A stretch of DNA of 64,000 nt. Origin: Opitutaceae bacterium. Its GTDB lineage: Bacteria; Verrucomicrobiota; Verrucomicrobiia; Opitutales; Opitutaceae. Positions 8,366 through 17,599 of the stretch are shown piece by piece. Within the stretch, counting starts at the first letter, position 1; each line of letters starts with the position of its first letter. The notes beneath the pieces are model-generated. The model made no database searches and was not told the DNA's origin. It saw nothing but the letters and a program-made list of their open reading frames with translations. Both the position numbers and the translations under genes were made by a program. Location: assembly GCA_016794785.1 (NCBI GenBank), contig JAEUHC010000014.1:248001-312000 (forward strand), written 5' to 3'.

Positions 8366-10165
8366 ATGAGTTTCGCCCCAGTGCCGGTCAAGCGCGCCAC
8401 CGGTCCGCTAATCGTGGTGTTTGTGACGTCGGCGATCTGGCTGCTGCGAGGCTATGTCTGGCCGACACTGAGCAACGTCGAGGTGGGGCCGTTGCAGGCA
8501 TCGCTCGATCCTTCTCTTTTCCTGCGCGATTTCACCGTGCAGGAATCGCTGCGATTCTCGCCGCGCTTCTACTACAACCAGCTCATTCTGCTGCCGGCGC
8601 GCGCCGGGCTCCCGCTCGCATGGAGCGTGGCCCTGTGGCACGTCGTGGCCCTCGCCGCCATGATCGGCGCCGTCCATGCGCTGGCCAATACTCTGCGTCT
8701 TGGCGTCGGCGTGCGCGCGACGTTGCTGCTGTGGCTCCTGACGATTAATTCCGGGGTGCTGGGCGCTGTTTTTTTATACACGCACGCGCCGGTGCCGTCA
8801 GTCTGGGCGGCCGCGGTCGCGGCCTGCGGGGCGGCTTTGGCCGTGCGCCAGCGCTGGATCGCGGCGTTTGCGTGTTTCGGCGGGGCCGCGCTGTTGCAGT
8901 TTCTCGTGGGTTTCTACGCCGGCCTGCTGGCACTGCCCTCACTCCTCGTGATGGCGCGGCGCGAGCGTCTGCCTGCGGTGCTCGCGTGGGCCGCCGGCCT
9001 CGCGCTGGTCTACGGGCCGCTCTGGTTTTCGGGCCGGGCCGATCACGATGCGCTGGGCAACGATGCGTTCGTCGAAATCTACGCCCAGCTCCGCCATCCG
9101 CATCACCTCGTGCCGTCCGCGTGGCCAGCCATGTTCTGGCAGCGCGCGCTGCTCTTCTATGCCGGCGCTTGGTATTTCCTTTTTCGCACCTCCGCCGGCC
9201 GGCCACGAATCGAGCGGACTCTGCTCAACGGCACGCTCGCGCTCGCCGCCGCGGCGCTCGCCGCCAACTATATCTTCGTCGAGCTCGTCCCCTCCGCTTT
9301 CGTCGCCAAACTTCAGCCGGCCCGCATCACCCCGCTCGCGCAAGCCGTCATCCTCGGTTTGCTCGCCACGCGAATGCAGGCCGCGCTCGACCAGCGCGGG
9401 AAACTGCTCGCCGTGCTGATCGGCCTGATGCCGCTCTCGCTCTACCCGGGTTTGGTCCTTGGCCTGGCCGCGGTCCTCGCAGCGCCGGAAAATGCGAAAC
9501 CCCGCTCCTCGTGGCCGCTGCTCCTGCTCACGGTCGCGGTCGTGGTGGCTTTTCGTCCCTACGCGCAGACGGTCGGCTACTATGTGAACCGCTTCGGGCC
9601 GTGGGTGCTGCTCCTGGTCGTGCAGCTTGCCCCCTACGTGTTGCAGCGCGCGCGGGGCGCCTTGCTGGCGGGCACAGCCCTCGCGATGGCGGGCGCAGCC
9701 GGCGCCGCGATTCTCTCGACGCGACCCGACTGGCCCGATTCGTTTGCCCATCGTTTCGCCATCGACGCCGGCCCGCTTGATCCACCGGCCCTCCTGGGGC
9801 GGCGCTTCCGCGACCATTCCGCCAAAGACGCGCTGGTGCTGGTGCCACCGACGAGCGAACCGTGGAGCTTCAAGCTCCACGCGCAGCGCGCCGTGATCGT
9901 CGATGACAAGAACATCCCTTTCACGTCCGCGGGTCTGAAGGAATGGCACCGGCGCATGGAAACGGTGCTCGGCCGGCCCTTCGTCCGCAACCTCGATGCC
10001 GCTGCGGCTTGGCGCTCACGCTCCGCCGGAGAGCTCCTCGGTGTCGCAGCACAGTTCGGTGCCGGCTATCTTCTCACGCGTGACGAGTGGCATCCCGAAC
10101 TGCCGGGTCGCCGCCTCGATACCGAGCAAGGCTGGTCGCTCTGGGAGCTGCCAAAATCCCCCTGA
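8366..10165 (+). CDS. Large multi-spanning membrane protein of the glycan locus
   Basis: A 599-residue integral membrane protein with about 12 hydrophobic helices up to residue ~480, followed by a soluble C-terminal tail of about 120 residues. The tail contains DALVLVPPTSEPWSFKLHAQ and DDKNIPFT, as in membrane proteins where a periplasmic domain follows the helices. There is no catalytic DE/DD motif in the first loop as in GT39, although LDPSLFLRDFTVQ in the first periplasmic loop recalls GT-C-like proteins. It diverges from the flippase. It could be a polymerase or a glycosyltransferase, but neither is proven; function is unknown. Confidence 0.75.
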   Translation: MSFAPVPVKRATGPLIVVFVTSAIWLLRGYVWPTLSNVEVGPLQASLDPSLFLRDFTVQESLRFSPRFYYNQLILLPARAGLPLAWSVALWHVVALAAMIGAVHALANTLRLGVGVRATLLLWLLTINSGVLGAVFLYTHAPVPSVWAAAVAACGAALAVRQRWIAAFACFGGAALLQFLVGFYAGLLALPSLLVMARRERLPAVLAWAAGLALVYGPLWFSGRADHDALGNDAFVEIYAQLRHPHHLVPSAWPAMFWQRALLFYAGAWYFLFRTSAGRPRIERTLLNGTLALAAAALAANYIFVELVPSAFVAKLQPARITPLAQAVILGLLATRMQAALDQRGKLLAVLIGLMPLSLYPGLVLGLAAVLAAPENAKPRSSWPLLLLTVAVVVAFRPYAQTVGYYVNRFGPWVLLLVVQLAPYVLQRARGALLAGTALAMAGAAGAAILSTRPDWPDSFAHRFAIDAGPLDPPALLGRRFRDHSAKDALVLVPPTSEPWSFKLHAQRAVIVDDKNIPFTSAGLKEWHRRMETVLGRPFVRNLDAAAAWRSRSAGELLGVAAQFGAGYLLTRDEWHPELPGRRLDTEQGWSLWELPKSP

Positions 10166-10211
10166 AGCATCGCGTCCCCACGTCTTGGCAAGATCGCTGC
10201 CCGGGTCCGCC

Positions 10212-11069
10212 TCAGCGAAACAACAGCACGGGAATCGGCACGGTGCGGATCATTGTCGTCGTGGTGCTGCCGAGAATCAGGTGGCGGATGCGGGAGTGGC
10301 CGTAGGCTCCCATGACGAGCAGGTTGGTTTTTTCCTTCTTCACGGCAGCGGCGATGAGGTCCTCCACGTTCCCCCCGGCGACCAGGTCGGCTTGCACGAC
10401 ATAACCGGCGGCAAACAGCTGGTCACGGGCTCCGGCCAGATCGGCCGCGAGGGTGGAGTTGGCCGCGCCGACCGCGAGGAGGTGGCAGTCGAGGCCGCGG
10501 AGGAGCGGGTGAGTCGCGGCGTAAGCCACGGCCTTCTTCGCGCTCGGGCTGCCATCGTAGGCGAGGAGGAAGCGTTCGATGGGTTGAAAGGCGCGCGAGG
10601 CGACGAGCACGGGGCGGCGACAGGTGCGCACGACGCGCTCGAGGTTACTGCCGAGGTGGCCCTTGGCGAAATCGGCGTGCTCGCCGCGTTTGCCGAGGAC
10701 CACGAGGTCGGCGGTCGCCTCAAGTTCGCCGATCGATTCGGCGAGCGTGCCGTGCAGCGCTTCGGCGGTGACGGCGGTGAGGCCGGCGCGGGCGAAATGG
10801 GCGCGGGCGTCGGCGACGATCGCTTGGGCGCGAGCTTGGGCGACGCGGTTTTTCGCAGCCTCGAGGGCCACGAGTTCCGCAGTGAGCGCGGCCTGCGCGT
10901 CGAGGCCGATGGCGCCGGAGAAATCCGCGGTGACCGGCGTGATCGGATGCGGATCGAGGAGGTGGAGGACGCGGACGCTGGCGCCCATGCGGCGCGCGGC
11001 CCAGGCGCTGTGATCGTAGATGCTGGGGGCGTAGAGCGAACCGTCGGTGCAGGAGAGAAGAGTGGGCAT
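10212..11069 (-). CDS. Tandem universal stress protein (UspE-like)
   Basis: A 285-residue protein made of two UspA domains (about residues 1-150 and 155-285). Both end in the nucleotide-binding pattern G-x2-G-x9-G-(S/T): VLGKRGEHADFAKGHLGS and VMGAYGHSRIRHLILGS. Each half starts with an Asp-bearing strand (SCTDGS and LAYDGS). Proteins of this kind bind ATP and act in stress responses. It lies 18 bases downstream of a SulP transporter gene, so the two are one operon. Regulation of the transporter by the Usp is a plausible inference, not shown. Confidence 0.9.
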   Translation of the reverse strand: MPTLLSCTDGSLYAPSIYDHSAWAARRMGASVRVLHLLDPHPITPVTADFSGAIGLDAQAALTAELVALEAAKNRVAQARAQAIVADARAHFARAGLTAVTAEALHGTLAESIGELEATADLVVLGKRGEHADFAKGHLGSNLERVVRTCRRPVLVASRAFQPIERFLLAYDGSPSAKKAVAYAATHPLLRGLDCHLLAVGAANSTLAADLAGARDQLFAAGYVVQADLVAGGNVEDLIAAAVKKEKTNLLVMGAYGHSRIRHLILGSTTTTMIRTVPIPVLLFR

Positions 11070-11087
11070 GGTGGTGGGCGGCGGATT

Positions 11088-12569
11088 TTAGTGGGAGGCG
11101 ACCTGATCCATGGCGCCGGGTTTGTCGTGCTGGGCGAGACGGTCCACGAGGGTTTTGCTGGCGGCGTTCATGCCGACGAGTTCGACCTCGGCGCCTTCGC
11201 GACGGTAGCGAAGGACTACTTTGTCGAGGGCGCCGACCGACGTGAGATCCCAGAAATGGGCCTGCGAAACGTCGATGCGGACCTTCTTCAGGACCTCGCG
11301 GAAATCGAAGGCGTCGGCAAACGTGCTCGCGGAAACGAAGAAGAGCTGGCCGCGGACGACATAGGTGCGCTCGGTGGCGTCGGCCGACAAAGTGGAGGTC
11401 ACGTCGAGGAGCTGCGAGACCTTCCGGGCGAAGAAGAGCGCGCTGAGCAGCACGCCGACACCGACGCCGAGCGCGAGGTTGTGCGTGCCGACGACGACCG
11501 CGACAGTGGCGACCATGACGAGGCTGGTGGACCGGGGATAGATGCGGAAATTTCGAAACGAGCCCCAGTTGAAGGTGCCGATCGACACCATGATCATCAC
11601 GGCGACGAGGGCCGGCATCGGGATCTGTTTCACCCAATCACCGAGGGCCACGATGAGAATCAGGAGGAGGACGCCGGCCGCGAAGGCCGAGAGCCGGCCG
11701 CGGCCGCCGGATTTCACATTGATCACAGACTGGCCGATCATCGCGCAGCCGGCCATGCCGCCGAAGAGACCGGCGACGAGGTTGGCGATGCCTTGGCCGG
11801 AGCACTCGCGGTTCTTGTCGCTTGGGGTGTCCGTCAGGTCATCGACGATGGCGGCGGTCATGAGCGATTCGAGGAGACCGACGACGGCGAGCGGCAGGGC
11901 GTAGGGAAAAATGATCCGCAGCGTCTCAAACGTCAGCGGCACATCCGGGAAAAAGAAATCCGGCAGCGCCGAGGGCAACTGGCCGAGGTCGCCCACCGTG
12001 CGCAGACCGGGCTTCGCGATGAGCGCAAACGCGGTGAGGCCCACGATGCAGACGAGCGGCGAAGGGACCGCTTTGGTGAACCGCGGAAGCCCATAGATAA
12101 TCGCGAGACCGGCGGCGACCATCGCATACATGGGCCAGCCCTGGCCGCTAAACTCGGGGAGCTGCGCGAGAAAGATCAGGATCGCGAGGGCGTTGACGAA
12201 ACCGGTCACGACGGAGCGCGAAACAAACTTCATGTAATCGCCCAGCTTGAAGAAACCGGCGACGAGCTGGAGCACGCCCGTGAGGAGCGTGGCGGCGAGC
12301 AGGTATTGGAGGCCGTGTTCCTTCACGAGATTGACCATCAGGAGGGCCATCGCGCCGGTCGCGGCGGAGATCATGCCGGGCCGGCCGCCGACAAAGGCGA
12401 TGGTGACCGCGATGGAAAACGAGGCGTAGAGGCCGACCTTGGGATCGACGCCGGCGATGGTGGAAAACGCGATGGCCTCCGGGATGAGCGCAAGGGCCAC
12501 GACCGCGCCGGCGACGATGTCGCGGACGGGGTTGGAGAACCACGTGTGGAAATAACTGGGCTGGGACAT
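11088..12569 (-). CDS. SulP family inorganic anion transporter with STAS domain
   Basis: A 493-residue transporter. The start ATG (12567-12569) gives [17 protein letters not shown], and [20 protein letters not shown] is the SulP first-helix signature. About 11-12 helices follow, with an [14 protein letters not shown] TGAMAL segment and the Gly-rich [26 protein letters not shown]-like domain occupies roughly residues 400-480. Members move sulfate, bicarbonate or other anions, usually with Na+ or H+; this short-STAS subgroup includes bicarbonate-type carriers. It is co-transcribed with the tandem Usp. Substrate is not readable. Confidence 0.92.
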   Translation of the reverse strand: MSQPSYFHTWFSNPVRDIVAGAVVALALIPEAIAFSTIAGVDPKVGLYASFSIAVTIAFVGGRPGMISAATGAMALLMVNLVKEHGLQYLLAATLLTGVLQLVAGFFKLGDYMKFVSRSVVTGFVNALAILIFLAQLPEFSGQGWPMYAMVAAGLAIIYGLPRFTKAVPSPLVCIVGLTAFALIAKPGLRTVGDLGQLPSALPDFFFPDVPLTFETLRIIFPYALPLAVVGLLESLMTAAIVDDLTDTPSDKNRECSGQGIANLVAGLFGGMAGCAMIGQSVINVKSGGRGRLSAFAAGVLLLILIVALGDWVKQIPMPALVAVMIMVSIGTFNWGSFRNFRIYPRSTSLVMVATVAVVVGTHNLALGVGVGVLLSALFFARKVSQLLDVTSTLSADATERTYVVRGQLFFVSASTFADAFDFREVLKKVRIDVSQAHFWDLTSVGALDKVVLRYRREGAEVELVGMNAASKTLVDRLAQHDKPGAMDQVASH

Positions 12570-12859
12570 GAAGGGAAAAAGCGAACGAAGCGCGAAGCCA
12601 GCGGACGCAGGGAAATCGGTGGGCGAAACCTGACCGGGGACCGAAGAGCGGGCCGACGAACGTCGGCCCCATGCCGGCAGGCGAAAGAAAGTTTCGATCA
12701 GCACGCCACGCGTGCCACACGACCCGAAGGGGCGGCGGCGATCACGGCGGAGTCAGGGCGGAAGAAACCTGCATGGTGCAAGGTTCAGAAACTCGCCATC
12801 GGCCGCGGATGGCAAGGGGCAATTGTCCCGCTTGCCGAACACCGGCAAGCCCCGCACGG
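12570..12859. other. Intergenic region (290 bases) between SulP and AraC genes
   Basis: Both flanking genes are on the minus strand. It contains a perfect hairpin at 12650-12669 and a second hairpin at 12830-12850 just beyond the AraC stop (stem GCTTGCCG/CGGCAAGC, no clear T-run, so at best a weak terminator for the AraC gene). No convincing small gene was seen. The SulP promoter should lie in the left part, but no good box was found. Confidence 0.6.
12650..12669. repeat. Short perfect hairpin upstream of SulP gene
   Basis: GGGCCGACG and CGTCGGCCC, nine-base arms around a two-base loop, lie about 80 bases before the SulP start. There is no T-run, so it is more likely an operator or a palindromic repeat fragment than a terminator. 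Confidence 0.5.
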
Positions 12860-13720
12860 CTACTGACCGCGCACGCGGGCCCGGAAATCCCGCGGAGACT
12901 GGCCGAAGCGGCGCTTGAAGCAGCGCGAGAAATAGAACTCGTCGCAGAACTCAAGCTGCGCCGCGATTTCCTTGATCGTATGGCGGCTCTGGTGGAGCAG
13001 CGCGGCGGCCCGATCGATGCGCGAGTCATGATGATAGCGCCCGGGGGCAAAGCCGATCGCGCCGCGGAATTTCTTGCGAAAGGTCTCGTAGGAGAGACCG
13101 AGCTTGCGCGCGACGGCGGCGGGGCGCGCGCCGGATTTGCCGTGCGCGACCATGAATTCGCAGGCGGAACTAAGCCAATCGTCGCGCGGGGCCGGCGGTT
13201 CGTCGGCCGCTTCATGGCCGGAGAGGATTTCCGTGAGCACCGCGGCGAACCGGCTGACGGTGACCGCTGGCGGGATTTTCCCGCGGAGATGCAGCGGTGG
13301 GAGCAGCTCAAAAAAGCGGCGAAACCAGTGATCGCAATTGGGCCGGTGATGCACGGGCCGCGCCGGATCGAGCAGCTTCGCCCCGCCCATCAGATCGAAG
13401 ACGGGGCCCTCGAATTGAAACCACAGCTCATCCCAGAATTCGCCGGGCCGCGTGCCGCAGCGATGCGGTCGGCCGGGGAAGTAGAGGATCAGATCGCCTT
13501 GCCCGACTTCGCGCTCCGGGGTGTGGTCGTCGGAATAGACGCCGCGGCCCTTCGTCACGTAGAGCATCGAGTAGCACGGGATCGCGCGGGGCGCGGCCGG
13601 CGGCCGGCCGACACCCACCCCGCCTTGGTTCACGCCGCCGATAAGAATCGTGCCGAGGGCCGAGCGCACGGGGCGCAGGAGCAGGCGGGTTTTGACGGTT
13701 AGGTCGATGACACGGGGCAT
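12860..13720 (-). CDS. AraC family transcriptional regulator
   Basis: A 286-residue regulator. The N-terminal half (residues 30-160) is a cupin-like sensor domain with HRCGTRPGEFWDELWFQF; the C-terminal ~100 residues hold two HTH motifs, the first in PAAVARKLGLSYETFRKKFR and the second in IKEIAAQLEFCDEFYFSRCFKRRFG, the latter the AraC signature. The ATG at 13718-13720 was chosen because translation upstream would enter the divergent promoter. It is divergent from a TonB-dependent receptor gene and probably controls it, presumably in response to the substrate that receptor imports. Two direct repeats lie between the two starts. Confidence 0.9.
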   Translation of the reverse strand: MPRVIDLTVKTRLLLRPVRSALGTILIGGVNQGGVGVGRPPAAPRAIPCYSMLYVTKGRGVYSDDHTPEREVGQGDLILYFPGRPHRCGTRPGEFWDELWFQFEGPVFDLMGGAKLLDPARPVHHRPNCDHWFRRFFELLPPLHLRGKIPPAVTVSRFAAVLTEILSGHEAADEPPAPRDDWLSSACEFMVAHGKSGARPAAVARKLGLSYETFRKKFRGAIGFAPGRYHHDSRIDRAAALLHQSRHTIKEIAAQLEFCDEFYFSRCFKRRFGQSPRDFRARVRGQ

Positions 13721-13727
13721 GGGGACG

Positions 13728-13756
13728 AGTTGACCAGAAAACACATGGTTTCTCCC
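13728..13756. promoter_or_regulatory. Candidate AraC operator, copy 1
   Basis: AGTTGACCA begins at 13728, followed within 15 bases by ACATGGTTTC. The same block recurs at 13807, 79 bases away, with the same order (AGTTGACCA, then TCATGTTTCC). Direct repeats of this size around a promoter are typical AraC-binding sites. Copy 1 lies upstream of the proposed -35. Confidence 0.5.
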
Positions 13757-13766
13757 ACCGACCCCA

Positions 13767-13795
13767 TTCTTGCAATGAGAGAGATGCACTAGAAT
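13767..13795 (+). promoter_or_regulatory. Candidate sigma70-type promoter of the TonB receptor gene
   Basis: TTCTTG (13767-13772) and TAGAAT (13790-13795) are separated by 17 bases. The -10 is good and the -35 poor, as expected for an activator-dependent promoter. Predicted transcription start is near 13802, some 70 bases before the start codon. Confidence 0.4.
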
Positions 13796-13806
13796 CCCCC
13801 CTCCAC

Positions 13807-13834
13807 AGTTGACCAAGGAACTCATGTTTCCCCG
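13807..13834. promoter_or_regulatory. Candidate AraC operator, copy 2
   Basis: Second copy of the direct repeat (AGTTGACCA at 13807-13815, then ACTCATGTTTCC). It would fall just past the predicted transcription start, so it could loop with copy 1 or block the divergent AraC promoter. Confidence 0.45.
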
Positions 13835-13870
13835 GCGACCGTCGCTCCGCCCACCAACCCACGAACCCCA

Positions 13871-16240
13871 ATGACCTTGTCCTCCCTGCCCCTGGCGTCC
13901 GTCCGCCGCGCCCTCGCCCTGGGCCTCTCGCTCGCCTCCGCCTTCGCCCAATCGCCCGCACCGAGGGCCGACGAGACCGTCCAGCTCTCGGTCTTCACGG
14001 TCTCGGCCGAAGATGACCGGGGCTACTATGCGCCCTCGGCCATCAGCGGCACGCGCACCAAGACGGAGCTGATCAACCTGCCGATGAACCTCAACGTGCT
14101 CACGGAGCAGTTCATCAAGGATATCGGTGCGACGGACCTCGTGGACATCGTGAGCTTCACGGCGGGACTCGCGCCGGCGCCGGCGACCTCGGGCGACACA
14201 AACGGGGGCGACACGACGGGCTTCTCGCTGCGCGGCTTCGGCACGCACGTGCCTTATCGCAACGGCTTCCGCCGGCTCCGCATCGTGGACACGACCAACA
14301 TCTCCCGCGTCGAGGTCATCAAGGGGCCGTCCTCGGTGCTCTACGGCACGGCGTTCGCCGGCGGCTCGGTCAACTACGTCACGAAGCGCCCGGTCCAGAG
14401 CAAACGCATCACCGAGCTCGCGCTGCGCATCGGCAGCTACGATCTGTTTCGCTCGGAGATCGACGTGAACATCCCGATCGTTCCGAAGAAATTCTCCGTG
14501 CGCTTCGTCGGGGCGATCGAGGACTCCGACACGTGGTCCGCGCGGGCGCACACGGACCTGTGGGTGCTGAATCCGGTCGCGACTTGGTGGTTTCAACCCG
14601 GCAGCTATCTCACGGTCGAGCTCGAGCGCACCAAAAAGAGCATGAACGGTTATCGCAGCTCGCTGCCCTATCACCCGTTGCTCGACCTCCAGTCGGCGGG
14701 CTTTCCGATCGACCATAGCTGGAACACCCATGCGCCGGGGGACTACATGGACAACTTCATGGGCGTGTTCTCGGCCGAGCTGGTGCATCGCTTCACCCCG
14801 TGGCTCACGCTGCGCGCGAATTACACGGATTCCTCGTGGAAGGAACTCACGCGCCGCAACGGCGATTCAATCGGGCTCGTGACCGCCAACGGCTACGCCT
14901 CGTCGCCTTGGCAGCAGCCCGTGCGCATGTCGGCGCGGCAGCTCAACGCCTACTCCAGCCGCGGCTCGTGGGATCGCTACTACCAGGGCGAGCTCGTGAA
15001 CAATTTTTCCGTGAGCGGCGTGGATTCGCAGACGCTCTTCGGCGTGCAGCGCTCGGTGGAGACGTTTCGCTCGCTCTTTGCGACGCTGAGTCCCGGCTTC
15101 GCATTCGGCGGCCGGGCCGCCGTGAACTGGCGCCTCTCCGATCCGACGACATGGATCCTCACGGAGGAAACGGAGGCCAATGTCCTCGGGCCGAATCCCT
15201 CGCAGCTCGACACGATGGGGCGCTCCCGGTTCGACACCGCCTATCTCACGAACCAGCTCTCGTTCTTCAAGGGGCGCCTCCGCACGATGCTCGGCTACCG
15301 CATCGACAAGTTCAAATCCGACAGCCACGGCCCGAAACGCAGCGCGACGGGCGCGGCGCTCACGCCCGTCTGGGCGCAGAACGAGCTGCCCGCCTTCAAG
15401 ACCCCGCAGGTCGGCGTGCTCTACAAGCTCACGGACAAACTCTCCGTGTTCGGCCAATACTCCGAGTCGGTCGTGAACCTGTTTCTCACTCAGCAACGGC
15501 GCGAGGACGGGACGCGCTTCATGCCCACGCCCGGCCGCGGCGAAGGCTACGATGTGGGCGTGAAGGCGGAGCTGATGGACAACCGCGTGTCATTCACCGC
15601 CTCGGCCTTCAAAATCGACAACGCGAACATCATCCGGATCCTCGCCGCCCGCCCCGATCCCGAGGCGCCTGCGCTGACCTTCAACCCGGCCGATCAAGGC
15701 GGCATCCAGCGCAGCGAAGGCTTCGACGTGGACGTGCGCCTGCGACCCTTCAAGGGCACGCAGGTGATCTTCGGCTTCGCCAACATCGACGCCTACGTGC
15801 TCGAGGCGACGGAGTTCGTCACCATCAGCGGCCAGCCCCAGCTCACGCGCAAAGGCCATCAGCTCGCCAATGCGCCGAAGCGCACGACCTCGGCCTGGGT
15901 GCGCCAGGAGCTGGGCGATTTCGGCCCGCTCAAAGGCGCGTGGGTGGGCGGCGGCTTCCGCTTCGTCGGCAACCGGCCGACTTCAGACACCTACAACGTG
16001 ATCGACTACACCACGTTCATCAATACGACGACGTTCACGGGCGGCCGGCTCGTGGAGGGCTGGCGGCTGCGGTCCTACACGGTGGGCGACGTGAGTTTCG
16101 GCGGCCGCTTCCAGCTCGGCCAGGCGCGCTATGGCCTGGCCGCCTCGATCAAGAACATCACCGACGAAACCTACCTCATCCAGCGGTTCCACTTCGGCGC
16201 GCCGCGAACCTTCGAGGTGCGCTTCTCGACCTCATTCTGA
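13871..16240 (+). CDS. TonB-dependent receptor
   Basis: A 789-residue outer membrane receptor. A signal peptide covers residues 1-27 (RRALALGLSLASAFAQS). The segment VQLSVFTVSAEDDRGYYAP is the TonB-box-like start of the Opitutaceae receptor subgroup, followed by the plug (VEVIKGPSSVLYG, residues ~148-160) and a long beta-barrel ending in FEVRFSTSF with the terminal aromatic typical of outer membrane barrels. Such receptors import siderophores, vitamins or oligosaccharides using TonB energy. Regulation is probably by the divergent AraC gene. The plug is siderophore-receptor-like, but the substrate is unknown. Confidence 0.9.
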   Translation: MTLSSLPLASVRRALALGLSLASAFAQSPAPRADETVQLSVFTVSAEDDRGYYAPSAISGTRTKTELINLPMNLNVLTEQFIKDIGATDLVDIVSFTAGLAPAPATSGDTNGGDTTGFSLRGFGTHVPYRNGFRRLRIVDTTNISRVEVIKGPSSVLYGTAFAGGSVNYVTKRPVQSKRITELALRIGSYDLFRSEIDVNIPIVPKKFSVRFVGAIEDSDTWSARAHTDLWVLNPVATWWFQPGSYLTVELERTKKSMNGYRSSLPYHPLLDLQSAGFPIDHSWNTHAPGDYMDNFMGVFSAELVHRFTPWLTLRANYTDSSWKELTRRNGDSIGLVTANGYASSPWQQPVRMSARQLNAYSSRGSWDRYYQGELVNNFSVSGVDSQTLFGVQRSVETFRSLFATLSPGFAFGGRAAVNWRLSDPTTWILTEETEANVLGPNPSQLDTMGRSRFDTAYLTNQLSFFKGRLRTMLGYRIDKFKSDSHGPKRSATGAALTPVWAQNELPAFKTPQVGVLYKLTDKLSVFGQYSESVVNLFLTQQRREDGTRFMPTPGRGEGYDVGVKAELMDNRVSFTASAFKIDNANIIRILAARPDPEAPALTFNPADQGGIQRSEGFDVDVRLRPFKGTQVIFGFANIDAYVLEATEFVTISGQPQLTRKGHQLANAPKRTTSAWVRQELGDFGPLKGAWVGGGFRFVGNRPTSDTYNVIDYTTFINTTTFTGGRLVEGWRLRSYTVGDVSFGGRFQLGQARYGLAASIKNITDETYLIQRFHFGAPRTFEVRFSTSF

Positions 16241-16247
16241 CCGGGGC

Positions 16248-17330
16248 TCAATCGCCATTGGCCTTCATCCGCGTGGCGGCGCGCAACTGGCGGTTGAGTT
16301 TTTTCCAGCCGGCCTTCGTTTCACGTTCGAGGCGCGGGTCGGCCCGGCGGGCGGCGTAGGCTTGCTCGCGCTGGAGTTTCTGGAAGCTCTGCCACCGGCC
16401 GACATCAAGCGTGCCGTCGTCCAACGCCGCCTGAATCGCGCAGCCGGGCTCGCCGCGGTGCGCGCAGTCGGAGAAACGGCAGCGCGCCGCGAGTGCGGTG
16501 ATGTCGGCGAACGTCGCGTCGAGCGCCGTGTCGTCCACGTCCCAGAGCTGAAGTTCGCGCATGCCGGGCGTGTCGATGACGAGCCAGCCCTCGGGCGCGA
16601 CGATGAGCTCGCGGTGCGTGGTGGTGTGGCGGCCCTTGCCGACGGCGTCGCTGATCGCGCTCGTGCGCTGGCGATCGGCGCCGAGCAGTCGGTTGATCAG
16701 GGTGGACTTGCCGACGCCCGACGAACCGAGCAAGGCGATCGTGCGGCCCGGCACGAGCCACGGCCGGAGCACTTGCGCAGGCTCGGCGTCCTGCATGGCA
16801 CTGAGCGCCACGACCGGTGCGCCGACGGCAATCGAGGCGACTTCCGCACGGGCCTCCGCCGGAGCGGAGTGCAGATCGGACTTCGTGAGGACGACGACGG
16901 GCTGCGCGCCGCTCTCCCACGCGACGGCGAGGTAGCGCTCGATGCGGCGAAGGTTGAAGTTTTGATCGAGGGCCGTGACGAGCAGCACGGTGTCCACATT
17001 GGCGGCGACGATTTGCTCGGTGGCGGTTTCGCCGGCCGCCCGGCGGGAGAACTTGGTGCGACGCGGCAGCACCGCGTGAATGTCCGCACGGGCCTCGCCG
17101 GGTCTCACACTGGCCGCGACCCAGTCGCCGACCGCGGGCAGATCACCGCGGGTCGCGGCGGAATGGAGCAGTTTGCCGGTGCAGACAGCGGTGAGCTCAC
17201 CGGACGGCGCGAGGAGTTCATAGGCGTGCTTGTGTTCGAGGGCGACGCGCGCGGGCACAAGGCCGGCCGCGGAAAAGGGCGGGAAGAGATTCGCGAGCGA
17301 ATCATCCCAGCCGAGGGCTGAAAGGTGCAT
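16248..17330 (-). CDS. rsgA: Ribosome small subunit-dependent GTPase A
   Basis: A 360-residue GTPase for late 30S maturation. An OB-fold precedes a circularly permuted G domain: TKSD (149-152, G4) comes before the P-loop GSSGVGKST (202-210, G1), then the switch region GRHTTTHRE and DTPG (253-256, G3). The C-terminal zinc site is C284, C289, H291, C297. This order is diagnostic for RsgA. The ATG at 17328-17330 gives MHLSALGWDD; upstream in-frame codons were rejected as they lie in the leader. The leader contains a promoter, a short Pro-rich reading frame and a strong terminator, suggesting attenuation. Confidence 0.95.
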   Translation of the reverse strand: MHLSALGWDDSLANLFPPFSAAGLVPARVALEHKHAYELLAPSGELTAVCTGKLLHSAATRGDLPAVGDWVAASVRPGEARADIHAVLPRRTKFSRRAAGETATEQIVAANVDTVLLVTALDQNFNLRRIERYLAVAWESGAQPVVVLTKSDLHSAPAEARAEVASIAVGAPVVALSAMQDAEPAQVLRPWLVPGRTIALLGSSGVGKSTLINRLLGADRQRTSAISDAVGKGRHTTTHRELIVAPEGWLVIDTPGMRELQLWDVDDTALDATFADITALAARCRFSDCAHRGEPGCAIQAALDDGTLDVGRWQSFQKLQREQAYAARRADPRLERETKAGWKKLNRQLRAATRMKANGD

Positions 17331-17415
17331 GGTCGGAGAAAAGCGGGCACGAAAATCGAAAACGGAGAGGAGGGAGCGAAACGACACACGGCGGCGCGAC
17401 GCGCGCGACCCGTGG

Positions 17416-17445
17416 AAAACAAAAAGGCCGCCCGATCGGGCGGCC
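17416..17445 (-). terminator. Intrinsic terminator in the rsgA leader
   Basis: A perfect 20-base palindrome (17426-17445, arms GGCCGCCCGA and TCGGGCGGCC) is followed on the minus strand by TTTTTGTTTT (17425 down to 17416). It points leftwards, but no full gene lies upstream on that strand, so it must end a leader or small RNA initiated near 17593. It lies about 85 bases before the rsgA start. Confidence 0.75.
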
Positions 17446-17479
17446 TGCGTCTCAAGCGAGAATCAAGGGTGCGCGTGCG

Positions 17480-17542
17480 TCAGCAGCGCGCGACGGGGCC
17501 AACCGGCGGGGGCGAGAGGAGGGAATGGACCATGGTCTTCAT
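17480..17542 (-). CDS. Candidate 20-residue leader peptide with PPP motif
   Basis: A short minus-strand frame, ATG at 17540-17542, stop TGA at 17480-17482, encodes a 20-residue peptide with SPPPVGP near the middle (Pro codons 11-13 and 16). It sits between a TTGACA promoter and the terminator, which is the layout of an attenuation leader. PPP stalls ribosomes unless EF-P acts, and rsgA is a ribosome-assembly gene, so translation-dependent control is an appealing idea. No antiterminator pairing was found by eye. Could also be chance. Confidence 0.35.
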   Translation of the reverse strand: MKTMVHSLLSPPPVGPVARC

Positions 17543-17599
17543 CTTGTTTCTCGGGGTTGGCGGTGGCGGTTGAGCCTCTCTCGAGGCGGGACGCCCGTG

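Noticed and set aside
12830..12850. Intrinsic terminator after the AraC gene
   Set aside because: Eight-base stem without a T-run on the minus strand, so kept only as a hairpin in the intergenic description.
9996..12866. Very long plus-strand open frame of over 900 codons
   Set aside because: Antisense to the universal stress protein and SulP transporter genes; composition (Gly/Asp/Glu/Arg-rich) is an artefact of high GC and codon bias in the real frame.
14800..16359. Second long plus-strand frame inside the TonB receptor gene
   Set aside because: Frame-shifted Arg/Pro-rich reading of the receptor gene, whose own frame has signal peptide, plug and barrel end.
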